A stretch of DNA of 64,000 nt from Pleionea mediterranea (GCF_003148745.1 NZ_QGGU01000010.1:35289-99288); one strand, 5' to 3'; shown: positions 11,801-20,821, counted from the first letter of the stretch. Notes: a model not told the origin generated them from the sequence alone. Program-made: numbers and translations.

Positions 11801-13394
11801 CCAGACTCATGCTGGATTTTTCCCGTAAGGGATCAATCGGCGGGTTGGTTACCTGAGCAAACTGTTGCCGGAAATAATCAAACAGGTTACGGGGCTGATT
11901 CGACAACACCGCAATGGGTGTATCGTCACCCATGGAGCCCGTGGCTTCGACGCCTTTTTGGAACAAATGACCAATGATGGTGCTTTTTTCTTCCACCGAC
12001 AGCCCAAATAACTTTTGCATGTACAGCAGTTGATCGTTATTGATTGGATCCGATGGCGGTGAGCTTGAGTCTTGAGGCGACAGCGCCAGATGGTTCTCTT
12101 CCAGCCAGGCCCGATAAGGATGACGGGTTTTTAACTCATCATCAATTTCACGGCTTTTCCAGATTTTTCCACGCTCGGTATCAATGGCGAACATTTCTCC
12201 GGGACCAACTCGTCCCTTTTCAACCACATCCGCTTCATCGTAATCCCAAACGCCCACTTCCGAAGCCAGTGTGATCACATCGTCTTTGGTGATCACATAA
12301 CGCGCTGGACGTAAACCATTACGATCCAGCGTACAGGCCACATGTCGACCATTGGTCATAACAATACCCGCAGGCCCATCCCAGGGTTCTATGTGCATGG
12401 AATTAAATTCGTAAAACGCGCGTAAATCAGGATCCATACCCGGCAAATTTTGCCAGGCAGGTGGGATCAACAGGCGCAACGCACGGAAAATATCCATGCC
12501 ACCCGCCAGAAAAACCTCCAGCATATTATCCAGTGACGATGAGTCGGAGCCGGTTTGATTAACCAGCGGCGCTATGTCTTTTAAATCGGGCAATAAAGGT
12601 GTGACAAATTTACTGGTGCGCGCTTTCGACCAGTTTCGATTGCCCGTAATGGTATTAATCTCGCCATTGTGAGCAAGAAAACGAAACGGTTGAGCAAATT
12701 TCCAGCGCGGTAATGTGTTAGTGGAAAACCGTTGGTGAAACAAACAGATGGCACTGCTGAAATCCGGAGCCTGCATATCCAGATAAAACTTAGATAAATA
12801 GCGCGGCATCACCAGTGCTTTGTAAACCATCACCATGCAGGACAGCGATGATACGTAATAATCGGGATCATTGATTTCCCGGAGAATTCGCCAGGCGGCC
12901 CGGCGACGGGCAATAAACAGCCGTCGCTCCATATCAAACTTACTCCAGCCGGGCATGCCCTGAACAAAAATTTGCTCTATTTGCGGCAGTGTCGTTAACG
13001 CCACTTCACCGCAGACACTGGTATCCACAGGAACTTTACGCCAACCGATGACCGTCAGTGTTTCTCGTTTTATTTCCTGCTCCAACATTTGGCGACAGGT
13101 ATTTGCGGTCTTTTCATTTTGACTTAAAAACACCATGCCAACGGCAAAGTCTCGGTTTAACGTCATGCCGCATTCTTCCGCTACCCGGCGTAAAAAAGAG
13201 TCCGGTTTTTGCAGCAACAAACCGCAACCATCACCTGATAAGCCATCGCTCGCAATCGCGCCACGGTGGGTCATACGATTTAACGCTTCAAGTGCGGTTT
13301 GCACCAGCTTATGACTCGCCTCGCCCTGAGTCTGGGCGATCATGCCGAAACCACAGTTAGACTTCGCCTGATTGTGATGATAAAGCTTGTCCAT
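8820..13394 (-). CDS. gltB: Glutamate synthase (NADPH) large subunit
   Basis: Alpha subunit of GOGAT, 1524 residues. The N-terminus is a class-II glutamine amidotransferase. A 13-residue propeptide (ending QAKSN) precedes the nucleophile Cys14 in CGFGMIAQTQGEASHKLV, as in other GltB proteins. The central and FMN/2-oxoglutarate-binding domains follow (GYDGGTGASPLTSIKYAGSP, GLAEVQQALV). The 3Fe-4S ligands appear as CKYLRICHLNNCATG (C-x5-C-x4-C). The C-terminal glycine-rich beta-helix (GXGXG domain) is intact. Upstream is a 686-bp non-coding region that should hold the gltBD promoter. Confidence 0.97.
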   Translation of the reverse strand: MDKLYHHNQAKSNCGFGMIAQTQGEASHKLVQTALEALNRMTHRGAIASDGLSGDGCGLLLQKPDSFLRRVAEECGMTLNRDFAVGMVFLSQNEKTANTCRQMLEQEIKRETLTVIGWRKVPVDTSVCGEVALTTLPQIEQIFVQGMPGWSKFDMERRLFIARRRAAWRILREINDPDYYVSSLSCMVMVYKALVMPRYLSKFYLDMQAPDFSSAICLFHQRFSTNTLPRWKFAQPFRFLAHNGEINTITGNRNWSKARTSKFVTPLLPDLKDIAPLVNQTGSDSSSLDNMLEVFLAGGMDIFRALRLLIPPAWQNLPGMDPDLRAFYEFNSMHIEPWDGPAGIVMTNGRHVACTLDRNGLRPARYVITKDDVITLASEVGVWDYDEADVVEKGRVGPGEMFAIDTERGKIWKSREIDDELKTRHPYRAWLEENHLALSPQDSSSPPSDPINNDQLLYMQKLFGLSVEEKSTIIGHLFQKGVEATGSMGDDTPIAVLSNQPRNLFDYFRQQFAQVTNPPIDPLREKSSMSLETCIGAEYNVFQETTGHAYRVVLDSPVLTLSEYQQLQSLKGKHYRQFTIDLVQHKGETLAAALDRLVDTAVQVVADGVVILCLSDRDWLNQYEQMNDSDSDSEGEQQTLIHPALATGAIHSALITEGLRCDCNILVSSGFVRDPHHFAVLIGLGATAVYPYLSYQTVQSMVVGHSFASDSQNNSSQISSEKVNKGSESVFEAISTYRSGIDGGLRKILSKMGISTLASYRGAQLFEALGFHEQVIKRCFAGMASRISGVTFEQLELEMQRQHQKAALIQRPLQQGGLLKFQHGGEAHAYDPDVVSQLQQAVNTNDYQAYKTYATGVNQRAPLALRDLLALVPAEQASHPDKVEQKSDIFPRFDSAAMSIGALSPEAHESLAIAMNRLGGHSNSGEGGEDDARFQTEKNSRIKQVASGRFGVTAHYLVNADVLQIKIAQGAKPGEGGQLPGHKVTELIAHLRHSVPGVTLISPPPHHDIYSIEDLAQLIFDLKQVNPTARVSVKLVSEPGVGTVAAGVAKAYADMITISGYDGGTGASPLTSIKYAGSPWELGLAEVQQALVENNLRHKVTVQVDGGLKTGLDVIKGAILGAESFGFGTGPMVALGCKYLRICHLNNCATGVATQDEQLRKQHFSGLPEKVEHYFHFIAEEVREWLSLLGAEKLEDIIGQTHLLKQIDATLAKHQHIKLDAILSSASVVNKHPNYCVEKSNPSFDKGLLNEQILDDARLAVDSAQPIALSYRIKNYQRSIGARLSGYIAQQLGKKGCDDHPVQLNFSGTAGQSLGVWNVPGLQITVEGDANDYVGKGMSGGRIVLKTARHSTLVSRRNTIMGNTCLYGATGGELYAAGKAGERFAVRNSGCSAVVEGLGAHGCEYMTGGTVVVLGQVGWNFAAGMTGGEAFVLDHGDHFTANCNPEFVSIETLSGSKHPEAVERLKGLIEKHAQLTQSEWAQQILESFEQYLAAFKYVFPSATVKSSQQPKRQSAKLISLARVG

Positions 13395-14080
13395 GGTCCA
13401 TCCTTATTGATTACAACCAGTGTCATGTGAAGCTGGTATTGAATTTCGATGATATTGTTATTTTTATCTTAATTATTTGCTTTATGACGATATGCGTTGT
13501 GACGAATATCTGTTTTACTTCGAAATCATACTTTTAGAAATAACACTTTTAGAAACTATACTTAGAAACTGTGCTTAGAAGCTATGCTTAAAAACTATGC
13601 TTTGCTGCACAGCAACACAAATCAGTCTATAACGAATAAATAATCACTGTAAAGCAGCTTACCATGAAATATAATTACATATAAACACTAAAAAACAACA
13701 TTCAAGCCTAACAAAATCAGGCTCAACACCAGAAACCGAACCATAAAAACAAACAAAAGCACTTGCAGACAACCAAAAACAACCCTTTAACATCAATAAG
13801 ATAACCGCAAAAACCACCCAAAAAAGCATTAACACTCTAGCACTTCAAAAATGTAATTTTATTACATAAACACTGATTTTTATGCAATATTCACATAATT
13901 TTTATTCATTACTTATTATCCTAAAAGGCTCCTGTTGATAATGGTTTTAAATCTTCAATTGTTTCTCATATCTTTAAACTTGGTTGATCAGCGGCCGATA
14001 ACCTATAAGTCAAACGTCCAAATCGAATGCATATTAGCTAATGTAAACGAATCCTGACCAATGAAAGCGAGTCTTCACCC
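13395..14080. other. Long AT-rich intergenic region upstream of gltB
   Basis: 686 bp without a supported gene, between divergent gltB and the gene at 14081. It contains a degenerate 13-15 bp tandem repeat (13521-13602), a long A-rich, T-poor stretch at about 13680-13850, and a perfect inverted repeat ATGTAAT-TTT-ATTACAT at 13851-13867 that could be an operator. Confidence 0.6.
13521..13602. repeat. Degenerate short tandem repeat (2 x 15 bp + 4 x 13 bp)
   Basis: Six adjacent related units. Two are 15 bp (CGAAATCATACTTTT, AGAAATAACACTTTT) and four are 13 bp (AGAAACTATACTT, AGAAACTGTGCTT, AGAAGCTATGCTT, AAAAACTATGCTT). It lies 126-208 bp upstream of the gltB start codon. It is non-coding on either strand as far as can be seen. 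Confidence 0.8.
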
Positions 14081-15265
14081 ATGAATAAACCATCTCGTCT
14101 GGTTCAATATTTTTTACAACACTTTCAAACGAATCGGTTGCCATTAGAGCTTCGGTTGCCATTAGAGCTTCGGTTGCCATTAGATCATTGTCGGCTGGTA
14201 TTACCCTGTTTTATGTTCTGCGTAGCTGCAGTTGCCTCAATCGGCTTGCAAGCCAAAAATAAGCAGGTAGCCTTGGCAAAAATGATGTCAGACGACACCC
14301 GGTATTACAGTCATCTTCATTGGCAGGATCAGCCAGGTGCCGGCCTTGCCATCAAACTCTTGCCGTCAATTAATGCCACCGGCAAAACCGCTTATGATAT
14401 TCGAGAGCTCAGTGGTAAAGATCACCACAGTGAAGTCAGAACCATTCCCAACGCGTTGGATCAGGTGTTGTTCCAGCTGGTGCATAACAGTCAGTTTTTA
14501 ACACCCTCAACACACAGCTTCGACTATTATTTGCAGTTTCATATTCAACAATACAACACTCTCTACGCACTGGGTGACAGCAACCATGACTTAAGCCTCG
14601 GGTTTGGTCATATCGATCGGGCGTGGAGCCAGATACACGGCGATGATAAGCCTGCAGAAATATCACTGACGCTGGTGCTGTATAACCGGCAACAGCAGCC
14701 TGTGCTGGAAGTTCCGGTCACCGCCGAACTGGATCCCTGCGCCCGAAGTGGGCAACCCATGACCTTTTCACCTGATTTGCGTATGGCAGGTGGAGCGACA
14801 ATCAGTCAAACCTTTTTTGATGGTTTTGCCACAACAACAACCGGACAAACCTTTATTGCGGCCGCCAATAGAACTCTGGAACAAGTTAATCAATACTTTG
14901 ATCAACGCCCGATCCACGGCACCGTGATCAAAGTTGAGCAGAATGAAATCTACCTGAATCTTGGCGAAGGTATCGTATATAAAAATGAACGACTGGATTT
15001 ACTTTACGAGGGTGACAACGCCTTGGGCAGTTACCCCGTAAGCCGCCTGGAAGTTGAACAGGTACAGCAGAACAGCGCCATTGTCCATGCACTGGATATG
15101 CACAACGCCAATGTGCTGGCAGGCGATCGCGTCAGACTCAATAAAACCACGGCTCCTCGAAAAGCGGTTAGTTTTGCTGGCGAAGCCATTGGTTGTTCGG
15201 AACAAAATAATGCCATGGCTGATGCCGATAATAACAATCACTGGTGGTGGCAAAGCGACGAGTAA
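14081..15265 (+). CDS. Secreted or membrane-anchored protein, possibly FlgT-like at its C-terminus
   Basis: 394 residues. A hydrophobic stretch at about residues 38-58 (LVLPCFMFCVAAVASIGLQA) is a late signal peptide or membrane anchor. It is preceded by an odd RLPLEL triplicate caused by an 18-bp tandem DNA repeat. The region around residues 280-370 (GTVIKVEQNEIYLNLGEG, then LAGDRVRLN) resembles the C-terminal beta domain of the flagellar assembly protein FlgT. No flagellar gene is nearby, so a flagellar role is unsupported. An alternative start after the repeat region cannot be excluded. Confidence 0.5.
   Translation: MNKPSRLVQYFLQHFQTNRLPLELRLPLELRLPLDHCRLVLPCFMFCVAAVASIGLQAKNKQVALAKMMSDDTRYYSHLHWQDQPGAGLAIKLLPSINATGKTAYDIRELSGKDHHSEVRTIPNALDQVLFQLVHNSQFLTPSTHSFDYYLQFHIQQYNTLYALGDSNHDLSLGFGHIDRAWSQIHGDDKPAEISLTLVLYNRQQQPVLEVPVTAELDPCARSGQPMTFSPDLRMAGGATISQTFFDGFATTTTGQTFIAAANRTLEQVNQYFDQRPIHGTVIKVEQNEIYLNLGEGIVYKNERLDLLYEGDNALGSYPVSRLEVEQVQQNSAIVHALDMHNANVLAGDRVRLNKTTAPRKAVSFAGEAIGCSEQNNAMADADNNNHWWWQSDE
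14135..14184 (+). repeat. 18-bp in-frame tandem repeat (2.8 copies)
   Basis: CGGTTGCCATTAGAGCTT occurs at 14135-14152 and 14153-14170, with a third partial copy to 14184. Each copy encodes RLPLEL. Perfect identity between copies suggests recent slippage. Confidence 0.93.
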
Positions 15266-15285
15266 AGACAGGAGCCGAATAAAGA

Positions 15286-16311
15286 CTAAGATTGAATCTG
15301 ATTACGGCCATTTTCCTTCGCCTGATACATCTTTTCATCCACCGCAATTAACGCAGCTTCCGTATCGTTATAATCGCAAAGCTCAACAACGCCAGCACTA
15401 AAGGCTATGGAAAGCTTGCTATTGCCAGCAATTGGATGACATTGATTGGCACTGGCTAACAGACGTTCGGCAAAAATCATCGCAGCCGCAGCATCGGTTT
15501 GTGGTAATAACAGTACAAATTCTTCACCGCCCCAACGGCAAACTTTATCACTGTCGCGCGAATGTTCGTTTAAAATATCTGCCAGAGCCACTAACACTGT
15601 ATCACCATTATCATGACCGTAACGATCATTGACCTTTTTAAAGTGATCAATATCGATCATCAGCAAACTCGCCGGTTGATGGTAACGTCTGCAGCGTTCA
15701 AACTCATCTTTCAGCAGTTTTTGAAAGCCTCGCCGGTTCAACAACCCAGTTAATGCATCCTGTGTGGCGGCCTGTCTGATTTTGTACGACACCAGATCGA
15801 GGTTGTAAGCCACCAGCACTGCCGAACCAATAAAAGAAACCAGATAGATAATTTCTCGCGCCCAAAACTCCGGGTCAGGAAATGTCATGGCGTACAAAAA
15901 GCCACTGATCACATGAACCATCGACACCAGAGCAATAGTAATCAGAGCAGATACAAAAGACGCATACAAACAGACAAACAGTAGCCCCATAAATGCAGTA
16001 ATTAATGCCACGGGGCGCATTTCACCAAGAAAGTAATCCCACACGCCAAACATCACCATCCAATGGAATAGCAGAAACAAAAACACCCGATTGGAAAAGC
16101 TCAGGCTCATTTCTTTAACGCGAAAGATAACGATTAACACACCGATAAGTGGCGGGTATAAAAATGCCAACATCAATATAAAGTCAGAATACTGAAACGG
16201 TGTTAATTGAAAGGTAACGGCAAGCAAACCAATAACAAAAGCGAAATGGTAGGCCACCATTCCCATATAAGTATTGCTTAATAGAATTTTCTGGTACTTT
16301 TTACTTTTCAA
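15286..16311 (-). CDS. Membrane diguanylate cyclase (GGDEF domain)
   Basis: Makes cyclic di-GMP from two GTP. About six transmembrane helices fill residues ~10-170 with no recognisable sensor fold. A GGDEF domain follows (DALTGLLNRRGFQKLL onward). The active site reads GGEEF, an active variant, and the inhibitory I-site RxxD is present as RDSD exactly five residues before it, so product inhibition is expected. The metal-binding LLMIDIDHFKKVNDRYGH segment is intact. No EAL domain is present. Confidence 0.92.
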   Translation of the reverse strand: MKSKKYQKILLSNTYMGMVAYHFAFVIGLLAVTFQLTPFQYSDFILMLAFLYPPLIGVLIVIFRVKEMSLSFSNRVFLFLLFHWMVMFGVWDYFLGEMRPVALITAFMGLLFVCLYASFVSALITIALVSMVHVISGFLYAMTFPDPEFWAREIIYLVSFIGSAVLVAYNLDLVSYKIRQAATQDALTGLLNRRGFQKLLKDEFERCRRYHQPASLLMIDIDHFKKVNDRYGHDNGDTVLVALADILNEHSRDSDKVCRWGGEEFVLLLPQTDAAAAMIFAERLLASANQCHPIAGNSKLSIAFSAGVVELCDYNDTEAALIAVDEKMYQAKENGRNQIQS

Positions 16312-16518
16312 AACATCAACATCTCACGGCATCGTCCTGCAAAGTATAGCCACAATAGACTATTTAGCACTTAAATAACCGCTGATTAAACCAATTGCTA
16401 CGATAAATGGGTGGTTGAACCATTAACACGCAACAATAGCCCTTTGATACCAAGCAGTAATTCGATAAACTTTGCAGCGCAAATAGAAAATAATAACGCA
16501 CAATTAAGGGGAAGCGTT

Positions 16519-17169
16519 TTGCCAGAAGTCATCGAGTTGCCCGAGAATCATTTATTTAATGTGTTTAATTTATTGTTGCTGGAAAACAAACATCGTCTGG
16601 TAAAACAGTTAAAAGAATGTTACGAGCCAAATGTTCACGGTCACAAAACCTGGGCTTCAAGTTTTTTGTTAATGGATTATTTCCAGACACACCGAATAAT
16701 TAAGCGCAGCACGCAAGCCATTGAATTAGGTTGCGGTTGGGGAGCAGCGGCAATTTATTGTGCAAAAAATGGCGCTCGTTCAGTAACAGGACTCGACATT
16801 GATGAAAATGTTTTTCCTTATATGGACGTTCAAGCCGCACTGAACTCTGTGGAAATAAAGAAAATGAAAAAATCCTATGACAAATTAACCGGTAAACAAC
16901 TATCGGAGTTTAATTTGATCATGGGTGCCGATATTTGTTTTTGGGACGATCTGTCAAAGATGCTTGGTAAAATGATCAAACGGGCGTTAAATAATGGCGT
17001 TAAGCGCATTGTCCTTGCGGATCCGGGTCGCAGTCCATTTTACGACCTGGCCGATCACTGCGACAATTTTGCCAATGTTACACTCAGTGAATGGTATGTG
17101 TGTGATCCCGAATATTACGAGGGCTTTATTCTCGATATAACACCAAAGAGTGTTTCTAAAAAGAACTAG
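16519..17169 (+). CDS. Class I SAM-dependent methyltransferase (protein-lysine type?)
   Basis: 216 residues with a Rossmann-type SAM site, AIELGCGWGAAAIYCAKNGA (motif I), then VTGLDID (motif II) and LIMGADICFWDDL (motif IV position). The layout resembles the METTL20/21-like protein-lysine methyltransferase group, but the substrate cannot be read from sequence. The TTG at 16519 is preferred because GGGGAAG lies 4 bases upstream. An upstream in-frame GTG at 16411 would add 36 low-complexity residues (rich in Asn and Ser) and has no ribosome site. Confidence 0.75.
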   Translation: MPEVIELPENHLFNVFNLLLLENKHRLVKQLKECYEPNVHGHKTWASSFLLMDYFQTHRIIKRSTQAIELGCGWGAAAIYCAKNGARSVTGLDIDENVFPYMDVQAALNSVEIKKMKKSYDKLTGKQLSEFNLIMGADICFWDDLSKMLGKMIKRALNNGVKRIVLADPGRSPFYDLADHCDNFANVTLSEWYVCDPEYYEGFILDITPKSVSKKN

Positions 17170-17209
17170 AGCGTGTTTATCTTTCGTTCTAGTCTGTTCC
17201 CATTGGTTA

Positions 17210-17698
17210 TTAAAAAAACAACAAACTCAAACGCGGTTTAGCAAACCAGCTTTGCCGCGTTTTCACCAGCGGACTAACGTCTCCATCTGTCTCAAACTTC
17301 AATCCTTTATTCGTTCCACTGCTCGGATTCTGTTGTAAAAATCGACAAAACCGGACATAGGCGCTACTTGCCTCTGCCGCCAGAATTGTTTTAAAGCGCT
17401 GCGCTTTCGATTGTTTGATTAACCTTTCCAACGACGATAAGCAGAGTCGATGGTACTGCTCAGCCACATGCCTTTGCCCAGTTAGCTCAGCACAATAGCC
17501 AGCATTCTGACAACCGAGTACAAAACATCGAATGGCACAGGCATCGAGTAATTTCGGCTGATGCATAAGTTCCAACAACGGAGTAACGGCCTGTTCAAAC
17601 CTCTGGAAAGCCTGCGCATATTGTTTGCTGTGGAATAGCTGATCCCCTTTCAGAGTATGCTGTTCCCATAACTCAATAGTGGATGTGGGTACCGTCAT
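17210..17698 (-). CDS. TPR-like protein under a probable Fur box
   Basis: 162 residues, all helical, with tetratricopeptide-like spacing (DQLFHSKQYAQAFQRFEQAV, then GYCAELTGQRHVAEQYHRLCL). It resembles small TPR-type proteins such as the Vibrio DUF2753 family, but that match is from memory and weak. A role in iron metabolism is suggested only by the Fur box about 20 bp upstream. The start at 17698 (MTVPTSTIELW) is chosen because extending the frame to 17932 would translate the heptamer repeat as SPLATRH copies and overlap prmC. Confidence 0.65.
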   Translation of the reverse strand: MTVPTSTIELWEQHTLKGDQLFHSKQYAQAFQRFEQAVTPLLELMHQPKLLDACAIRCFVLGCQNAGYCAELTGQRHVAEQYHRLCLSSLERLIKQSKAQRFKTILAAEASSAYVRFCRFLQQNPSSGTNKGLKFETDGDVSPLVKTRQSWFAKPRLSLLFF

Positions 17699-17718
17699 AA
17701 TAATAACAACCATTAAAT

Positions 17719-17737
17719 GCGAATGATTATCATTTAT
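17719..17737 (-). promoter_or_regulatory. Probable Fur box
   Basis: GCGAATGATTATCATTTAT, centred on the palindrome AATGATTATCATT, agrees with the 19-bp Fur consensus at 13 positions. It lies 21-39 bp upstream of the TPR gene's start codon, where it would block transcription when Fur is iron-loaded. Confidence 0.72.
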
Positions 17738-17775
17738 ATAATTTATCCCGTTGTCTGTCAAGTGATGACAGTTTC

Positions 17776-17852
17776 GAGTTGCGAGTGGCGAGTGGCGAGT
17801 GGCGAGTGGCGAGTGGCGAGTGGCGAGTGGCGAGTGGCGAGTGGCGAGTGGC
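17776..17852. repeat. Heptamer tandem repeat, 10 perfect copies of GAGTGGC plus one variant
   Basis: One GAGTTGC at 17776-17782 is followed by ten perfect GAGTGGC units (17783-17852). On the other strand the unit is CTCGCCA in rotated phase, which is one member of a heptamer family found at several other intergenic places in this window. It lies between the TPR gene and the 3' end of prmC. Confidence 0.97.
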
Positions 17853-17919
17853 GAGAATAGTAAAAACATATGAGTTGCTATATCTAGATAAAAATCTAGG
17901 CAGCAGCCTAAATCAAACC

Positions 17920-18756
17920 TTAGGCCAACCAACCTTCGGTAAAGCGATCCACCCTACTGTAATCCTGATGAGTAATCACACGTAACAGTCCATTTTCAGC
18001 AAATAACTGTTGTACTTTTTGCTTTTGGCTGTAGCCGTGTTCAATTAATAGCACCCCATGAGGGGATAAAAACGATGGGGCCTGATGGCAAATAATTGAA
18101 ATATCGGAAAATTCATTATCTCCGGCAGTTAGGGCCGTTCGTGGTTCAAACAATAAATCACCTTGCGACAGATGCGGATCATCCTGGGCAACATAGGGCG
18201 GATTACTGACAATCACGTCAAATCGCTCGCCTGTATTAACCGGCTCAAACCAACTGCCCTGCAAAAAATTGATGTCCGTTTTATTTCGCTCAGCATTAGC
18301 TTTGGCCACCAATAACGCCGCCTCACTGTACTCCACCGCACTCACTAAGGCGTCAGGACGTTGCTGTTTGATGGCCACAGCAATGGCACCACTGCCACAA
18401 CCCAAATCTAAAACAGACGGCTGATCGAGGTCTGCAATAATGGCTAACACACGCTCAACCAATAATTCCGTTTCTGGTCGTGGGATCAAGGTATCTGGCG
18501 TTACTTTAAATGGCAGCGAGTAAAACTCCCACTCACCCAAAATATAAGCCACAGGCTCACCTTTAATACGGCGTTCAAGATGTTCACAGATAGAGATCAC
18601 TTGCTGTTGACTTAATGCCTGGTCGGAAAAAGCTTTTACCCAGCTTAATGAACGCTCTAAGGCAGCGGCAATCAATAAGCTTATATCTCGCTGCGCCACC
18701 GAAGCATCGGGCATTTTGGGTAAATAAGTTGTAATAATTTGATCGACGTTATTCAC
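17920..18756 (-). CDS. prmC: Peptide chain release factor N5-glutamine methyltransferase
   Basis: Methylates the GGQ glutamine of release factors RF1 and RF2. 278 residues with an N-terminal helical RF-binding domain, SAM motif VLDLGCGSGAIAVAI (about 115) and the substrate-glutamine-binding NPPY (185-188, SNPPYVAQDDPHL). It sits in the same direction as hemA and prfA, the usual gammaproteobacterial context in which the enzyme lies close to its substrate's gene; here an aspartoacylase gene is inserted between prfA and prmC. Confidence 0.96.
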   Translation of the reverse strand: MNNVDQIITTYLPKMPDASVAQRDISLLIAAALERSLSWVKAFSDQALSQQQVISICEHLERRIKGEPVAYILGEWEFYSLPFKVTPDTLIPRPETELLVERVLAIIADLDQPSVLDLGCGSGAIAVAIKQQRPDALVSAVEYSEAALLVAKANAERNKTDINFLQGSWFEPVNTGERFDVIVSNPPYVAQDDPHLSQGDLLFEPRTALTAGDNEFSDISIICHQAPSFLSPHGVLLIEHGYSQKQKVQQLFAENGLLRVITHQDYSRVDRFTEGWLA

Positions 18757-18772
18757 AAATGCTTCACTGCCA

Positions 18773-19708
18773 TTAAAGATCGATGGTTTTCTTTTTTAAC
18801 GTACAAAAAGCAAATTGATTATCGTAATAAGCCGCTTCATTAATAAAGCTTAAAAAGAGCGTTTCATTATCAGGGTGGACGTATGAAAACTTTTCTCGAT
18901 ACTTTTTGATATCTCCAATTACAATATCTTTATCCTCCATGGTATTAAAAACAATTGCTTCATCATCTAACGATTGAAAATCTTTTCCCTGAATAGTTTT
19001 GCTAATGGTAGCAGAAATATTTCCATTTTCGTCCGTAGGAAAACACACTTTACCCGTGTATTCATATACGGTAAGTTTCGAAGGTATATCGGTTAAATTT
19101 TGTTGATTCCAACGTTCAACAAAATCCAATAATTGATAAGTAACTTGCTCGGTTTTTTCGATTGTCTCATGATGCAACAATCCCTGAGCCACCGGACCTA
19201 TTTCAACAATTAAATTTTTATCCGCCAGTGCGCATAAAAAATGATGATCCGGAATCATTTCGGCTTCCGAAGTGACGACCACATCATCACGTTGCTTCGA
19301 CATATACGCCATCATGGTGTGATGAAATTTATCGTGACGGGTTAATACCAGGTTTGCGCCCATGCTGGCGGTGGAGGTATGCAAATCAATAATCAAGTCG
19401 TATTGGCATTGTCCCTTACCACCCAACTGCTTCACCAGTTTATGTGCCAGATTAATTTCTTCGCCTTGCAATGATTTATCATTCAATACAGCCGAGCTAA
19501 AACATCGATTTAAATCTTTATCAATATAACGTTGATTAGCTGTCACTGCTTTTGGGTTAGCCAGTAATGTATCGATCTGTAATCCATCGCGCTCAAGCAA
19601 TTCTGGGCGTTGTTGCCATTTACGCAATAAATAAACACCGGTTGATTCATTACCGTGAGTTCCACCGACAATTAAAACTTTTTTAATGACTTTAAGTGAA
19701 TCGCTCAT
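18773..19708 (-). CDS. Aspartoacylase / N-acyl-amino-acid deacylase (AstE-AspA zinc family)
   Basis: Zinc carboxypeptidase-fold amidohydrolase of 311 residues. Zinc ligands appear as HGNE (His, Glu in VGGTHGNESTG) and His in DLHTSTAS; DLNRCF is the substrate-binding Asn-Arg motif; the catalytic Glu is in LIVEIGPVAQGLL. These match aspartoacylase (ASPA/ACY3) better than succinylglutamate desuccinylase, so N-acetyl-aspartate or other N-acyl amino acids are likely substrates. It lies 24 bp after prfA and 16 bp before prmC, so it is probably cotranscribed, although no functional link to translation termination is evident. Confidence 0.85.
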   Translation of the reverse strand: MSDSLKVIKKVLIVGGTHGNESTGVYLLRKWQQRPELLERDGLQIDTLLANPKAVTANQRYIDKDLNRCFSSAVLNDKSLQGEEINLAHKLVKQLGGKGQCQYDLIIDLHTSTASMGANLVLTRHDKFHHTMMAYMSKQRDDVVVTSEAEMIPDHHFLCALADKNLIVEIGPVAQGLLHHETIEKTEQVTYQLLDFVERWNQQNLTDIPSKLTVYEYTGKVCFPTDENGNISATISKTIQGKDFQSLDDEAIVFNTMEDKDIVIGDIKKYREKFSYVHPDNETLFLSFINEAAYYDNQFAFCTLKKKTIDL

Positions 19709-19732
19709 GGCACCTCCGAATGCAAAAACGTT

Positions 19733-20821
19733 TTAATTAGACTCGGCCATTGCTGCCAGTTGATCAGCCTGATATTCATTGATCAAAGGATCGATCACCT
19801 GCGCCAAATCACCTTCCATAATTTCATCCAGCTTATACAGAGTTAAATTAATACGATGATCGGTCATACGGCCTTGCGGAAAATTATAGGTCCGAATGCG
19901 TTCACTTCTGTCACCACTGCCCACCAGACTTCGTCGTGCTTCGGTTTCTTCCGTTTTCGCCTTATCCTGTTGTGCCGCCAATAATCGTGATTGCAACATG
20001 GACATCGCCTTGGCTCTGTTTTTGTGTTGCGAACGTTCTTCCTGACACTCCACTACTACACCGCTGGGTAAGTGGGTAATACGAATCGCCGAGTCGGTTT
20101 TATTAACATGCTGACCACCGGCACCAGACGCCCGGTAAGTATCGACACGCAAATCGGATGGATTAATATCGATGGCATCCATTTCGTCGGCTTCAGGCAA
20201 TATGGCAACCGTGCAAGCCGAAGTATGCACCCGGCCTTGCGATTCTGTTTCCGGCACACGTTGCACTCGGTGCGCGCCTGATTCAAATTTCAAATGAGAA
20301 AAAACACTATCGCCAGCGATACGGCAAATTATTTCTTTATATCCGCCATGCTCACCCTGATTTTCACTCAGTACTTCCAGTTGCCAGCGATTTCGCTCAG
20401 CGTATTTGGAATACATTCGATACAGATCACCGGAAAATATTGCCGCTTCATCGCCACCGGTTCCGGCACGAATTTCGAGATAAATATTTTTTTCATCGTT
20501 AGGATCTTTTGGCAGCAATAATTTTTGCAACTCAAGCTCTAAGCGTTCTGCTTCCGCTTTACCCTGTTTTAATTCTTCCTGCGCCATTTCGCGCATATCG
20601 GGATCACTGTCTTTTAACATTTCTTCGGCGCTGCTCACTGTTTCTACGGCCGCTTCATAGTCTTTAAACGACTTAACGACATCTTCCAGTTGCGCGTATT
20701 CTTTCGACAGATCGCGAAATTTATTTTGATCACCAATCACATCCGGATCACCCAGTAGTGCCGCAATTTCTTCGTGCCGCTCAACCAGTCCTTCCAGCTT
20801 GATTCTAATGGAATCTTTCAT
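19733..20821 (-). CDS. prfA: Peptide chain release factor 1
   Basis: Recognises UAA and UAG and triggers peptidyl-tRNA hydrolysis. 362 residues, full length. The catalytic GGQ is in [18 protein letters not shown], and the region preceding it ([20 protein letters not shown]) is typical of RF1. The codon-recognition PxT-type segment is in the expected domain-2 area. The start codon is 3 bp after the hemA stop, indicating an operon. Confidence 0.97.
   Translation of the reverse strand: MKDSIRIKLEGLVERHEEIAALLGDPDVIGDQNKFRDLSKEYAQLEDVVKSFKDYEAAVETVSSAEEMLKDSDPDMREMAQEELKQGKAEAERLELELQKLLLPKDPNDEKNIYLEIRAGTGGDEAAIFSGDLYRMYSKYAERNRWQLEVLSENQGEHGGYKEIICRIAGDSVFSHLKFESGAHRVQRVPETESQGRVHTSACTVAILPEADEMDAIDINPSDLRVDTYRASGAGGQHVNKTDSAIRITHLPSGVVVECQEERSQHKNRAKAMSMLQSRLLAAQQDKAKTEETEARRSLVGSGDRSERIRTYNFPQGRMTDHRINLTLYKLDEIMEGDLAQVIDPLINEYQADQLAAMAESN

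Noticed and set aside
17776..17852. CRISPR array
   Set aside because: Units are contiguous 7-mers without spacers, and no cas gene is present.
17699..17932. Extended N-terminus for the TPR protein containing ATRHSPL repeats
   Set aside because: It is the translated heptamer repeat, crosses the Fur box and overlaps prmC; the real start is 17698.
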